Positions 44,130-44,251 of a stretch of DNA of 44,251 nucleotides are shown one piece after another; the stretch's first letter is position 1, and the number at the start of each line of letters is the position of its first letter. Under the pieces are notes generated by a model that did not search any database, had not been told where the DNA came from, and saw only the letters and a list, made by a program, of their open reading frames with translations. This DNA comes from Marinobacterium arenosum. Lineage in GTDB: Bacteria > Pseudomonadota > Gammaproteobacteria > Pseudomonadales > Balneatricaceae. Where the stretch lies: NCBI RefSeq assembly GCF_019795155.1, contig NZ_JAILYN010000039.1, positions 1 to 44,251 on the forward strand. Direction: 5' to 3'. The position numbers and the translations under genes are program-made.

Positions 44130-44251
44130 ATCGAGTAGGAGGAGGCCTCACGGCCTCCGTCCTCTCACACCACCGTACGTACGGTTCCGTATACGGCGGT
44201 TCATGTCATACATTTGAGCCGATGGTATTGTCCCATCAGCGATACCAGTCC
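44130..44251 (-). mobile_element. Group II intron, 3' end (domains V and VI)
   Basis: On the minus strand a domain V fold is visible at about 44166-44200: stem CCGCCGTA / TACGGTGG, a two-base CG bulge, and an upper stem TACG-GAAC-CGTA. Domain VI follows at about 44131-44163: GGAGGCC-GTGA-GGCCTCC, extended by AGGA/TCCT, with a bulged A before the closing CTC, the expected branch point. The intron ends near 44130 (…CTACTCGAT). The rest of the intron continues past the window. Confidence 0.85.
44201..44251 (-). CDS. ltrA: Group II intron reverse transcriptase/maturase, C-terminal end (partial)
   Basis: The minus-strand frame reads GLVSLMGQYHRLKCMT and a TGA at 44201-44203, directly before the domain V fold. 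This is what the end of an intron-encoded reverse transcriptase looks like. Only 16 codons are in the window. Confidence 0.65.
   Translation of the reverse strand, partial: GLVSLMGQYHRLKCMT

Noticed and set aside
1-44251. CRISPR array, tRNA or rRNA genes
   Set aside because: I found no regular short repeat-spacer pattern and no tRNA or rRNA signature; the repeats seen are MITE-like, REP-like or simple tandem repeats.

Overview
The window looks like a GC-rich chromosome segment from a marine gammaproteobacterium, probably of the Oceanospirillales type. The reasons are a complete DMSP-catabolism (ddd) cluster of the Marinomonas kind at the right end, class I purE/purK, NorE/NorF, two methyl-accepting chemotaxis proteins and seven LysR regulators. 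The lineage is an inference; no rRNA or tRNA gene is present to confirm it.

Left end (1-7.7 kb): an AT-rich accessory island sits in the GC-rich chromosome. It is bounded on the left by a decayed IS256-family transposase (1-460) and on the right by a decayed IS21 end with an istB pseudogene (6.8-7.55 kb) and a 5' fragment of a group II intron (7.56-7.70 kb). Inside is one leftward run of six tightly packed genes: a dUTPase/dCTP-deaminase-fold protein with a coiled coil and a membrane anchor, a 5-hmdU-DNA-kinase-type helical protein (aGPT-PPlase2 family), a thymidylate-synthase homologue, a DUF1863/ThsB-like TIR protein, an Nmad2 protein, and a 673-residue TIR-SLOG protein. Pyrimidine or base-modification enzymes are thus joined to two TIR proteins that both keep the catalytic glutamate. 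This is the best candidate in the window for an undescribed system. I read it as an anti-phage or conflict system; that reading is inference from domain content.

Middle (7.8-33.4 kb): ordinary chromosome. It holds a thioesterase, a cluster of LysR regulators and LysE-type exporters that looks duplicated, an orphan norEF pair, an AraC regulator, two more LysR genes, a WrbA-like flavoprotein, a cytochrome b561-YceI pair, a chemotaxis receptor, an internally duplicated lipoprotein, a pdxB-pilZ-NAD-kinase-like run, a WGR-like small protein, a second chemotaxis receptor with a C-terminal sensor-like region, a solitary trpB with a strongly folded leader, and a leftward run of small membrane protein, SbtA-type bicarbonate transporter, purE and purK with a divergent LysR gene.

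Right end (34.8-44.2 kb): dddD and dddR run leftward; dddT, dddB and dddC run rightward. Together they encode DMSP uptake, CoA-dependent cleavage to DMS plus a 3-hydroxypropionate-level product, oxidation to malonate semialdehyde, and conversion to acetyl-CoA. The last bases are the 3' end of another group II intron, with the reverse-transcriptase C terminus and domains V and VI.

Repeats are prominent. Two inverted copies of a MITE-like element of about 260-290 bp lie 18 kb apart, one of them between dddR and dddT. There is also a second, unrelated MITE-like element, a 135-140 bp tandem repeat that carries copies of a lysE gene tail, and several REP-like hairpin clusters.
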